Below, one piece after another: positions 1 to 9,769 of a DNA stretch of 20,459 nucleotides (the stretch's first letter is position 1; every line of letters starts with the position of its first letter). The position numbers and the translations under genes are program-made. Below the pieces are notes generated by a model that made no database searches, was not told the origin of the DNA, and saw nothing but the letters and a program-made list of their open reading frames with translations. This stretch comes from Macrocybe gigantea (taxonomy: Eukaryota > Basidiomycota > Agaricomycetes > Agaricales > Callistosporiaceae). The stretch is taken from NCBI GenBank assembly GCA_011319805.1, contig SJRY01000214.1, positions 1 through 20,459 on the forward strand, in the 5' to 3' direction.

Positions 1-1886
1 GTCCAACAGGTGGATGTATTGCGTACTAGACGAAGGCCACAGAATTAAAAATTCGGACATGAATCTGGGCAACAAGTTGCAGACATTAGGGTCATTATTT
101 CGACTGAGTCTGTTTTTCTTCTACACACGATACTTCTCTTTATTGACAGTTTCTTGATTAGTTTTGAGTGGTACACCTGTACAAAAACCTGGTGGAACTC
201 TGGAGCCTCCTGCATTGGTTATATCCTTCGTATTCATGCAGGCCACTGAACATAGTTTCAAGGACTCGTTCGACCTCACTCGAGGCTCATACGAGCTGTC
301 GTTCCTGAATTCTGCCAAGAAACTCTTTCCACAATCATGCTCCCCGTATGAAGTCGGTCGTGATGCAAGATGTCCCACCTTGAGAAGAATTGACCCCTTT
401 CATTCGTTGACTGAGATGCAGCGATTCTGGACCTATTGCTTGCTCACAAGAATGGATGCACCTGACCTGAAGAAGATTTTCTCTGGCAAATTAAGAATGA
501 ATCCCTTGATGAGGACCTTCCTGCTGACCTTCGCATCCACGGGAGGTCCTATTGAATTTTGATAACCAGTCGCACATTGAGCAATTCCGAGGAAATACAG
601 GCAAAGCATTGCGTTTGTCCGCTTTTCGCACACACAACGTTATTCTCATCTAATTCGTCCTACTCAGAATGGAAAAAGTTGATGAATCTCCTCTTCAGTT
701 GTGCAAAGTTTGCGACCAGTAAGTCGATCACAAATCCCCTTCCACGAGCATTTCTGAAAATTTTAAAGCCTGTACACTCTCCCCAATGCGGAGCCTGAGC
801 CATATGACGTCGCTGAGCATGTAATCACGGCATCTTCTAAGCTGATCGCCACGACAAAATCACCAACATCCTTCCAAAGGCGAAAAAGTGCTTATATTTT
901 CCATAAGTCAAACCTTCTAGAGGAGAGAAACATCACTTAACACTTCTGTCTGTCCCTAGCAATTTACAAAGTGTGTAGTGCTTTAACTTTAGCGTACGAT
1001 CGAAGCCAATCATCCATCTTCCTGTCAGCATGCTAGATATCCTGGAGGACTTCTTGACCTTGAGGTCGATATCTTATGCACGTCTGGATGGCCAAACACC
1101 ACGGGCTCGACGAGCCCTGGATATAAGACTAGTAAGGAGCTATCCCAGTGTTTCTAGATTGACTCCGATTGTTGACACACTTCCACATCTAGTTTCAACA
1201 AGAATTCTCCCGTGAGTCGACATCACGACTGATTGCCAAGGCATATTTACAAAGCGATTGATCCAGCGTACAAAGTCTACTTGGTTTCCACGAAGGCCGG
1301 AGGTCTAGGCAAGTACCCAGAATGCTTCACCGAGATGACATCACCAACAGGTCTCCACAGGGATTAATCTTACCAAAGCTACCGCTGTCATCATGTGCGA
1401 GCCAGATTGGAACCACAGAATGAGCTTCAAGCAATCGCAAGAGCACACCGCATTGGTCAAACGAAGGTTGTCAAGGTATGCAAGACCAGAATATCACCTG
1501 AGGTGAAGGAATAATGGTGATTCACAGGTCTACCATTTGATCTGCCAAGGAAGTGTCGAGGACCAAATGCTCGATCGATTGTGCAGGAAACTCTTCTTGT
1601 CCGTCAAGATCATGGGCTCCGACAATCCGGACACATCGCAAAACATGACCATGGGCCAAATGAGCTAGTCAATATCCTGAGGATGGGAAGCAGTGTCTTA
1701 TCTGAATCGTGCCCTGGAAGGAATATCGAAGAGTTCGCAAAGGCGAGCATGGAAGAGATCCTCGAGAATTCTCGGTCTCTGGAGGGAGCCCGAGCTCCGG
1801 GACAGGCTCTCAAATCGCAGGCTCAGTGCCGCCCCACACCTCCTGTCCACTCGTACCACAGTCAAATGCAGGCATCGGCACCATGA
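1..1886 (+). pseudogene. SNF2-family ATPase pseudogene, 5'-truncated by the window (copy A)
   Basis: This matches exons 7-15 of the gene at 14008-17078. Visible parts are the helicase motif around LDEGHRIKNSD (start of window), SGTPVQ (about 170), the MLDILEDFLTL block with YARLDGQTP (1030-1100), and the C-terminal helicase motif around [12 protein letters not shown] (about 1430). It shares with copy B the TGA at 381-383, the TGA at 1259-1261, the missing base near 879 and the splice donor altered to ATAAGT at 903. It also has many private small deletions, for example in the SGTPVQNNLVE segment (about 185), the MLPRMKS segment (330-345) and the MGQNELV segment (about 1660). No continuous product is possible. 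Whether the private deletions are biological or sequencing errors cannot be told from one sequence. Confidence 0.85.
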
Positions 1887-1889
1887 AGA

Positions 1890-2872
1890 GCGGAGCCTGT
1901 GCTGAAGGAGGAGATACAGGAGGACCTGCGGCTGTGGGGCAGGGATCCTTGGAGGCAGTGAGGGGTGACGGTGGTGTGTCCCCTGAATCGTCATCTGAGG
2001 GTGTGGTGGGCTCAGTGGCTTCACGAACAGGCATGACAATGGCAGGGATGGGGTGATCCATGACGACTGTGGGTGGTAATGCCTCGCGCTCCTGCGGTGC
2101 AGGTCGTTTGGCAGTCTCGGTGCCGCGTGTGCAGCATTGCGTTCTACAGCGTCTTTGAATGGTTGCGGGACATGTTGGTTGGGTGTGATGCTGAGGTCCT
2201 CCACGGGCTCGTCATGGATCGGTATATAAAAGTAGGACGTGCCTGCACCCGCACCGGCAAGGCCTGGAGGTGGGGTGTGCGCTCGGGGTCGGAATCTCTC
2301 GGCTTGGGGCTGAGCACAAATGCAATGAATTGAAGAGGAGCCGTGAAGGTTGATAATCAGCGAGGCATCACTTCATTTGGCCGAACACTAGGGCCTAACA
2401 TAACACCCACGCCTCGTTGTTTTCACGCTGCACCTCAGATTGATAGCAGATTCCGAGCTCGGCCATAACATGGTATTTTGGCATCACGCTCTGCATTGTT
2501 TCCGTGTTCATGACATAGACCACGAGCCTGGAGAATAGCAAGAGTATGCAGTCGACAGGACTTTGTTCGTGGTTCAAGTAAAACGTTCATTCAGAGGCGC
2601 ATCACAGCCACACCGAAGCAGAAAATCCAATTCCCTTGGCCTCCTCAGTCTCGCCTCCGAGTTGCAGTTCCAATTGTACTCTCCTATTCATGCAGTCCTT
2701 CTCGAGATCCGTATGATGTCATCCAAAAACTCGCCACTGCCGTTCAACCTCCTGAAATACCACCAGCCGAAATTCCATATAGCCGACGTTGCGCGGGGGG
2801 CTTGGACAACGTACCACCTTTGAGTGAGCAGTCGAAATGGTGGGCATCATCTTTCATCTCGCTTCGTCACGT
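1890..2872 (-). other. Degraded, unrecognised minus-strand reading frames (copy A)
   Basis: This is the counterpart of 17054-18080. The segment VYVMNTETMQSVMPKYH is still readable around 2400-2520, as are the proline-rich stretches downstream (1810-2200), but frames change several times relative to copy B. Copy A has YQSEV preceded by Cys where copy B has Arg, a CGC to TGC change at a CpG. I do not recognise the family. It could be the remnant of a second gene convergent with the SNF2 pseudogene, or non-coding sequence with chance frames. The persistence of one frame in both copies weakly favours a former gene. Confidence 0.35.
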
Positions 2873-3360
2873 TTAGAGTCTAGCAGCTAATCACCCAATT
2901 CATTGCCCTTCCCTGGCACAATCGCCTGATTCTGTGTCCTGGTTTGCAGCACCTCGCGGCATACTGCCCGCCAGAGTCGCATATAACTGCCTTCCCATGG
3001 TCCAGATGTACTGCCGTGCTTGTCGCGCTCTTCATCGGCTGCAAGGGTGACCTGTACGTCCTGCTAAGTCAGTAGGTGTGTTGCTTCTATCGAGGCGCGA
3101 GACCGGTCTTGTTTGCTTACCGCTTGAGGCTCGATGCGCATCCTGACCAGGTGCTCTGCGATGCTGAGGAGCTACACTGGGGTCACTTCGTTGCCTGGAG
3201 GAAAGGTCGATCCGGAGGACGCGACGCCCGAGGACACAGCGGTGAGCCTGTGTTGCGGTGCACCTGCGTTTCCATAACCTTCAGCTGACAAGTTGTCTTG
3301 ACCGCGTCCAGCGCCGCGAAGCCTTCGAGGAGGTGCACAGCAGAGCTTTTCTTATGTGTC
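2873..3360 (-). pseudogene. 3' end of an unrecognised minus-strand gene, probably F-box-like tail
   Basis: The last exon reads to a stop at about 2873 and contains [20 protein letters not shown]. This tail is nearly identical to the tail of the F-box gene at 18091 and lies inside the duplicated segment. Upstream of the duplication edge the protein differs (VTLAADEERDKHG). It is preceded by a plausible 60-nt intron (GTAAGC...TTAGCAG on the minus strand) and an exon reading LLSIAEHLVRMRIEPQA, which is interrupted by a TAG just before LLSIAEH. No domain can be named for the upstream exon. It could be a diverged F-box relative or another gene sharing the duplicated tail. Confidence 0.4.
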
Positions 3361-4740
3361 TACAGAAGCTTAAGGATATGAATGTAGCAGTAACTTGCGT
3401 TGCATGTCTGATTGATATTTTAGGCAATTGATTTTCAGTAAATATCTAACAGAACCATACGATAACCTCCGATTTTTTATCTTTAACTCTACAGAATGTC
3501 CAGACCATTGTCAATGACTGTCACACTGGCAGCACTAGCAGGAGAACAATTCAGCGCATTGGATCGAATAACACCAGAGGCACTCACGGCAGTGTTATTC
3601 TTTGCCCGTCGTCCGACTGGATGGTAAACACCTGGGTTCCCTAGGAGTTTGTTTGATCAAATCAGTGATGTTCTATGATGTGCTTTGGGGATGATCACAT
3701 CGTGTAGTTGTGATGACAGGACAACACGCCGTAATGGATTTTAGAGTTTGAGCTCCAGTAAAAGACTCGTGTGCCGATCCAGTTCTTTTCCATTGGTACT
3801 GAGAGAGTGTGTGAGGGGCAGGTGTGCTAGGAAGAGGACTGGGATGTGCACCAGTACAAAAGCAAAGAGGGTCAAAATGATGCAAGAACTTATGGGCAAT
3901 GATGCGGTGCATTATATAGGGAGATGGGAGCAGAATAAGTGCCGTCAGTACCAGAAGGGTGAATGCATGCTGCTTTGAGGATTATGTAAAAATTTGGGGT
4001 GCTGAGGGTGAGATAGGTTCTTGTGATGGCCAGACAACCCAGCATTGAGCATGGCCTGAAGGTCGACACATAGCGGTCCTAAAAGGACCAGCGCTGACTG
4101 ATTTCGATGCCTGGATCCCGCCAGAAGGACATCTATCATTTGGGTCTTTTCTTTTTTCTGCCTTCATGCTGCAATCAATGTTCTTCTAATGCAGGCAATG
4201 CGATTAATGTGAAGTGAGAATGAAAGGGTCAAACAAAAAACATGCGCGTCTATGTCGTTGTCTCATTTGCACCCTTGAAATGGACAGGGCATCCTTCCAT
4301 TACCTGCTTAAAGTCCCTACCAATCCGTATCAAACCGTGTTAATCTAAGTATGGAGATCACATCCACATGAATGTTTCTCGTTGACCTCTCGCTTCGCAC
4401 CGCAGGCGAAGAGGCCACCCCTTTTCTCACTAACGCCACACTTTGACAAACACTCACTTTCGCACAGCAGACAATAAAAGATTATAAACTTGTCATTTCC
4501 GAAGTCCAAAATGCAAGAACAAAAGCAGCTATGGTAAAGCGAATATTGTACTGTAGTACGCAATGGCAAACACGGCAGATGGCAGATATGGCGTCGCGTT
4601 CGCTGGTAAAAGGAAAAAGACGTTACAAGGAATAATGTACAAGAATAATGTTTACAAATTATGTACAGCGCTAAGCCCATTCCAATGGGAATGATGCCCT
4701 AAAAAAGAAAGAGACACGAAGCAGTACAGACCCGGAAAAG
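3361..4740. other. Intergenic, no convincing gene
   Basis: Open frames here are short, lack recognisable motifs and are not supported by splice-site structure. The part from about 4340 to 4740 is AT-richer on the sense strand of the Ecl1-type gene and may include its 3' UTR or terminator region. I see no tRNA, tandem repeat or transposon end. Confidence 0.5.
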
Positions 4741-5049
4741 ACCCAGATATGCGTTATGAGGTGTTACTGGTACAAGGGATAGTGCTGGACTCGATTAACT
4801 GATTGCGATGTCGACTTTTATTTTTGTGGAGGAATGGATGATCGAAAGCGTGTCGTGGTGTAGAGGGACAAGGACGCAATGATGATGATGACGTGAAAGA
4901 GACGTAAGGGGTAATCATTGTCAGCCATGAGGGGGTATGATTGAAATGCGGAATCCAGGCGATAATAATATGCATTGATGAAGTTGGCAAGCAAAGCGAG
5001 TATGACATCGAAAGCAACAGATCAGACAATGATAAATGACGAAATATGA

Positions 5050-6534
5050 TCATGTGCGTGTTGATGCTGGGAAGAGGAAGAGGCGCTTGAGCGGCTCTTC
5101 AACGAGAACCTCCACCTCAACCTCAGTTTCGACGCCATCGACGGTGCGCTTTTCTCTGCATATTTCCTTTCTAAGAGGGAGACGCATGACTGGGTATGTC
5201 TTTACGTCAACATTATCATAGGACCATGATCGCGCTTTGAAAGAAAAACAATTAGTCTGAAAGAAGAGGGGTGGGTTGAACGGTGACGCTTACTTTCGAC
5301 CGACAGTCGCTTGATCGTGTACAGCAATGATGAGGTGCTTTCTGACCTTTGGGCTTGGCAGTCCTCATCGCTGCTGCTGTTGCTGGGGTTGTCAAGAGAT
5401 AGGGGGATCCGGACGCTGCTTCTCCGGCAGCTGGATGGTCCGGACCATGCACTGGACAATGACGAGCTCGAGCCACTGCGGATCTTCATCTTGACATCAG
5501 GCACGAGAAGCTTGCCCTCAGCGCCAGGCTGGACGAGAGGTCGGTCTCGCACAGTACTGGGGGTGGGCGGAGAGACGAGGCGATGCACGCTGAAACGAGA
5601 TGGCGGGGAGCCGTAACATGAAACCCGTGATTCGGATCGACGGAAAAAATTTCGGAAAACTTTGCGATTAGCTCCTCGGTGTCATTGGGACAAGAGGATG
5701 AGAGGCAGCGAGGAGTGGCTGTGGATGATTTGAACGTAGACTGCACAACCTTGGAGCGGTGTGAGCGCACAACAAAGGACCTGTAAGACTTGGTCTCCTC
5801 GGAGCTCTGCCATGGGGATGTGAGACTATAAATGGTCGATCGCCACGTGTTGCTTCCATCCGTCCAACCTGGGACAGGTTTAGGAGGCTCCGAGATGATG
5901 TGACCATTGGTGTTTCGCTGCTGAGGTTTCGGGCACATCTCAGCATGCGGCGTGCGGCCATCATGATGCCACTACTGTAGTCGAATAGCGACGGCTCATC
6001 TACCTTGGTGGCAGCACTGTCGGCGATAGGAGCGGGGGGCGGGAGAGGCGGGAAGTTGTAGATGGTGGCAAGGGTGGCCAAAGAGCGAGCCATGATTGTA
6101 TCGGACTCGGGCTCGGTGGTCACGTTGGAAGCGGTGGTGGAGGTGGTATTGGAGGAAGAGACGGATGATGCAGAGGGTTTGGCGAGGAGAGGATGCTGCA
6201 CAAATGGCGCAGACTGGCGGTCAGGATTGTAGTCATGAGGGATATTGCCGTGCAGGCTGTTGATGTCAGCCATCTGGCATTTGTCGGAGCAGTAGAGCGG
6301 GGTAGGGCCTTGGTTGATGACGGTCTTCATTTTGACTGGAATGCGCTTTGAAGCAGGTACTTGTTTGACATGACCTGTGCCTACCAGCAGGCCAGAGGGG
6401 CGTTGCTTCTGTCTTCGCGTGGACTGCAGGGACGAAAGGGGAGGACCAGTATCGTTCGAGTATACAGGGACTTGGATTCGTTTTGGCTGTATCTGCCTGT
6501 CGCAAACAGGACACCAGGAAGTATCGGAGTCCAT
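5050..6534 (-). CDS. Ecl1-family (lifespan-regulatory) zinc-binding protein, long basidiomycete form
   Basis: The ATG at 6534 opens a protein whose N-terminus carries the Ecl1-type signature: WCPVCDRQI at residues 7-15 and PLYCSDKCQ at about 79-87. The four cysteines (8, 11, 82, 86) form the expected metal-binding set. Ecl1 proteins of yeasts are short nuclear or cytoplasmic regulators that extend chronological lifespan and respond to nutrient and zinc or sulphur limitation. Here the domain is followed by several hundred Ser/Thr/Pro-rich residues, as in larger fungal members. A 59-nt intron is predicted at 5235-5293 (GTAAGC...AAAG), and the last exon ends at a TGA at 5050 after an acidic-basic stretch (EVEVEVLVEEPLKR). 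The frame breaks twice by about one base, near 5957 (IMMA to GRTPHAE) and near 5616, with good protein-like sequence on both sides. I attribute these to base-calling deletions rather than gene death. The family call rests on the cysteine motif. Confidence 0.75.
5235..5293 (-). other. Predicted intron in the Ecl1-type gene
   Basis: On the minus strand the donor is GTAAGC after GTCGAAA, a CTAAT branch-like site is present, and the acceptor is TTTCAAAG. Removing the 59 nt joins LSVE to RSWSYDNVDVK and opens about 60 further codons to the stop at 5050. A read-through product would instead end at 5202. Confidence 0.6.
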
Positions 6535-7520
6535 TGGGAGGGTGGTTGTTCAGAGGGAAGCACGGGGTACGGGGTTTGTTTGCTGGTTATATACATTGAT
6601 CATTCCCCCGTCCCGGTCGTCCCGGCCCTATTCCTTAATGAGCCACTGCGAGAACGAACAGTGAAAGAAAGGAAGGATAATCCGTTCGCTCTACGTGCAA
6701 CTAGCCATACCCAACGTAGCCATCGTTGTCCGATACATATATGGTGTTGTTGCTGCCATACGCGGCGTTCGAGGGCGCAGAGGACACGGGGGTGATGGAG
6801 AAGAGGTTGGAGGCCCAGGCAGTGCTGTCGAGATTGTTGGGAGCGATGGGAGGGATGAGCTGAGCGATGATGGAGTTGAGAGAAAGAGTGAGCCTGAGGA
6901 TGCCACTGAACGAGGACATGAGCGGTTCGTTGGCAACTGAGTCCGCTGCAGCTGCAAGAATGAGCGGGGAAGGATGGAAGCGAGAACGAATAGATGGACA
7001 CACCAAAGGCCTTGAAAGTCATACATTCTCATCTGACTACACCAGAAAAGTCGGCCACACTGCACCCATTCGCCCCTGGCTGCACCAGAAGCCAGCTGCA
7101 CTGCACTTCAGTCTCGATTTCATCTACACCCACCTCGCCACACTCCTTTTCCATGTGCACGCTCTAGATTTTATTCGTCGCCTGCCAATGTGCGTATCGG
7201 CGGCCTCGCCACTCTCCTCTTTGCCCATGTCTGACTCATCAGTCTCCTCTTCACATCGCTCATATGTCACACTTGTCATCTCTTCATTGTCGTCTCTATA
7301 GGGTGCTATTGATCTAGCAGATGCCCCATAAAGAACGCCCCGATGATTAGGAGCGAACAAGTTTTCCTTTGACTCCCACTCGTGAACTCAAGCTTTTCTT
7401 TTCGTAAAATTCTATCTATGACATCTACATTCTCATTCTCATGGCTGGCAATGCACCTGCTGAAACTGAACATAGCTCTCTATACAGCCTCAGATATCCA
7501 TATTGTAAGCATCAAACATC
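6535..7520. other. Intergenic between the Ecl1-type and Fmp46-type genes, with one weak minus-strand ORF
   Basis: The promoter and 5' leader of both divergent genes must lie in these roughly 990 bases. The only reading frame with some protein-like character is on the minus strand at 6701-6919, 72 codons, starting MSSFSGILRL and ending DGYVGYG. It has no Kozak support, known motif or CaaX box, and I cannot recognise it. From 7100 to 7500 the sequence is pyrimidine-rich on the + strand (many CTC/TCT runs), as is common just upstream of fungal start codons. Confidence 0.4.
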
Positions 7521-8020
7521 ATGACAATTGCGATGCTCATCGCGAGCAAAAGCCACAACCCGTCTTCTCCGCCGTCCCTGAAAGCCCTCTCGCTCCTGCG
7601 CTCGTGGCTGTTGGGACCCTACCCTCCGACGAACCCGTCCGACCTGCGGCTCGACTTTAACCTCAAGGTCATCGAGCACCTGCCGACCATTGACCAGCTC
7701 AAGAGGATCCAATCGTACTCCTCCACGCCCTCCGTCGCTGCACTCCAAGCTGCCCAAACCCAAACCGAGAGCACGACGCAGGACACAGCGCCCCGTCCGG
7801 TGCAGACCGCGCTGCGCTCGAGAACCCGTCGACGCTCGCCATGCTTGTGGCACAGAACCCGAGTGCGATCAGGTGGCCTATGGTCGTGGACTGGCTCGGC
7901 AGCCGCGTCAGTGTCGGCGACGTCGATGGCGTGCGCGGTATGCTGGAGAGCCTCCGTCGGAGGCATGACGAGGTCGCTGATGAGGATCGTGTCGACCAGC
8001 CAAAGGGGTGGTTTACGTGA
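7521..8020 (+). CDS. FMP46: Fmp46/DUF1687-type mitochondrial thioredoxin-fold protein (one apparent frameshift)
   Basis: The start at 7521 gives SHNPSSPPSLKAL within the first 25 residues, then FNLKVIEHLPTIDQLKRI (residues about 46-63). After a one-base frame change near 7780-7800 it continues ALENPSTLAM, then WPMVVDWLGSRVSVGDVDGV, a final helix and the stop at 8018-8020. This order (HNP-SPPS, FNLxV...PTxDQL, PxVVDW...GDVxGV) is that of the fungal Fmp46 redox-protein family, proposed to be mitochondrial with a thioredoxin-like fold. At about 165 residues the length fits. I see no cysteine in either in-frame segment, so classical CxxC chemistry is not supported. The frame change looks like a missing base rather than a real split gene. 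It is convergent with the phosphatase, whose tail ends near 8205. Confidence 0.7.
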
Positions 8021-8204
8021 CTGTAAAAAATGTTTTCGTGTATGAATAATACGCAGTGCAAATGTCGATACACGATCTCACAAGACGTGCATTAGATGTG
8101 ATACTATTACGTGCGATCGATACAATAGAATGATGGTACAGCAGCGTCCCAGTCATCAGGCAAAGTAAGGCATCGTGTTCTGCAGAAACAACTGAGATGA
8201 ACAA

Positions 8205-9640
8205 TCAATTCATCATAGGAAAAATTGCACCCACCATCTTGCGCATCTGCATCCCCTTATCCCTCTCATTCTCCTCCGCCCACGTCAAACACAATAAACC
8301 GCCTTGCCACACCACCAGACCCTTTCGACTAGCCCATGGAACCGAGTGCCACCTCTGCCCTCCCCGGCAGCTCACCGCTCCGTTCCAGCTCTGCAGCTCC
8401 TTCCGCATGCCGTTCTCCTTCTCCCCCGAGCTCGCCCCCGTCCTTGTCCCCGATGACCAATATCGACGCCAGGTTACCGCACTGATAGCAGTAATTTGGC
8501 GCGCTCCAGACGGTCACGAGCTGCTCGTCGAACATGTACTTGTACCCCTCTTGCACAAGCTGGTGCGCCCTTGCCACCATGGACAGGTCGTTGATGTGGT
8601 TGAATTGGAGTGTGTGTGCACGTGTGTGAGATGAGACAGTGGTAGGGGCTCTGCCAGCTCACCTCCTGCATCACGCTTCCACCAAACAGCCAGCCGGCAC
8701 CGCGAGGACTCACGGCCCAGTTGTCCACCTCGTCCGGATCGCTCCACATCAGGTTTGTGAGCCGAGAAGCCGCCCGTCAACCGACGAGTGTACGAGAATT
8801 AACAAGGGGAAGCTGGGTGAGCATGCGCACCGCAGAATGCGCCCTCATGTGGGATCTCCTATGCGCGGGAGAGGACGCGTATCTGGTCTAGCATGCGTAT
8901 GTCCGGCAAGAGGCCGCCGTGCACGCAGAGTATCGTGCCGTCAATGATCTAGGAAAAGGACTGTGGGTTGAAAAAAAAGAGGACGTGCAGGAAGGGACGG
9001 GGGCCAGACGCACCGCGGCGAGGTTTAGATGGTCGAACACGCTGCAGCAAGCTTTCCAAACAGCCGCAGAGCCGTATTTCTGTTGGCATTCGTCTGGAGA
9101 TGGGGAATGAAGACAATGACGCGAGGAGACATTTGGTGAGAGCTTGCCGTAAAATCTGTACACTTGCGTGATCTGTTGACTCTCGTGGTTTCTGCGGAGC
9201 AGGCTGACTTTGTCTGGGTATCTGTTTGATCGGAGTGGTAAAAATGAAGAAGGTGCAAGGTGGGGTGTCGAACCTGGCTTTTAGGGCGAGGAGAAGTGAC
9301 AAGGTTTCGAGGCTGTAATGCCCTCTGTCCACAAAGTCACCCTTATCACAAGCAGTTCCAGACCAAACCACTCATAACGTCAAAAAAAGGAGGAAAAATG
9401 CATTCTAAAGATGTAGCTCATCTCAGGGACCATGCCGCCCTTTCTGAGAAGCTCGAGGAGGTCCCAGAACTGGCCGTGAATGTCCCCGCACATGGTGACG
9501 GGGCTCGAGACGGGCTGGATGTTGGACTCTTTGATGAGGATCGCGCGTACGAGCTCGCAGAGCGTCTCCATGTCGTGCTCTGGGAGGTACTTGCAAGTGA
9601 GCAGTTGTGATATCCATTTGTCGGGATCAGAGCTGCGCAT
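8205..9640 (-). pseudogene. SIT4: PP6/Sit4-type Ser/Thr phosphatase catalytic subunit, decayed
   Basis: The ATG at 9640 begins MRSSDPDKWISQLL, and exon 1 (9407-9640) has the metal-binding motif GDIHGQF. Further exons are 9274-9341 (GDFVDRGHYSLET), 9148-9221 (NHES), 9014-9093, 8831-8948 (CVHGG), 8663-8754 ([11 protein letters not shown]) and 8604 onward ([19 protein letters not shown]). FMFDE-like [12 protein letters not shown] and the overall spacing fit the PP6/Sit4/Ppe1 branch better than PP2A or PP4. These enzymes act with SAPS subunits in cell-cycle and nutrient signalling. Lesions are a TAG at 8859-8861 (Gln of the RAQEIPH motif), a TAG at 8329-8331 near the tail, and acceptors AG to AA at 8755-8756 and 8605-8606. 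Consensus replacements are LRGNHE to LRRNHE, ESRQI to ESQQI, VYGFY to VYRFY, GGLSP to GGLLP and CYRCG to CYQCG. No GT donor is visible after SYIF, and the tail around AEENERDKG is out of frame. It cannot make a normal phosphatase as read. Confidence 0.85.
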
Positions 9641-9769
9641 GAGAACAGTTGCTGTAAATGTGTTTGGTTGGTAGCCTGTTTTTGCTCTCTTATCTTATGT
9701 AATACACACGTCACAGAGTGGACCTGCTTCGACTGCGAGTGGCACAGCTGGCACACAATTCCTTTTTCG
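9641..9769. promoter_or_regulatory. Divergent intergenic promoter region between phosphatase and EMC1
   Basis: Only 129 bases separate the phosphatase ATG (9640, minus) from the EMC1 ATG (9770, plus), so both transcription starts must lie here or overlap the neighbouring gene. It contains an AT-richer stretch around 9655-9700 (TTTTTGCTCTCTTATCTTATG) and no clear TATA box. That this is a shared bidirectional promoter is an inference from geometry alone. Confidence 0.55.

Larger units (their letters stand above)
1..3035. repeat. Dispersed segmental duplication, copy A
   Basis: Base 1 of the window corresponds to base 15174. Similarity is near-identical and in the same orientation to about 3035, where it dissolves just after the shared string CCAGATG. 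Copy A is about 20 bases shorter than copy B because it lacks one to three bases at more than twenty sites; I found one site where it is longer. Substitutions are rare in the first 1.8 kb and more frequent in the last kilobase, where most are transitions. The left edge is not visible, so the copy may extend beyond the window. The sequence after 3035 differs from that after 18235, so this is not a simple contig overlap. Confidence 0.95.

Noticed and set aside
4345..4680. Cysteine-rich 111-codon minus-strand ORF
   Set aside because: No secretion signal or known cysteine spacing. It lies in the AT-rich region downstream of the Ecl1-type gene and is probably a chance frame in UTR or intergenic DNA.
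6701..7101. Overlapping minus-strand ORFs as a pheromone precursor or secreted effector
   Set aside because: There is no C-terminal CaaX box, and the apparent hydrophobic starts lie in different frames from the better-looking 72-codon segment. Kept only as a weak ORF in the intergenic entry.
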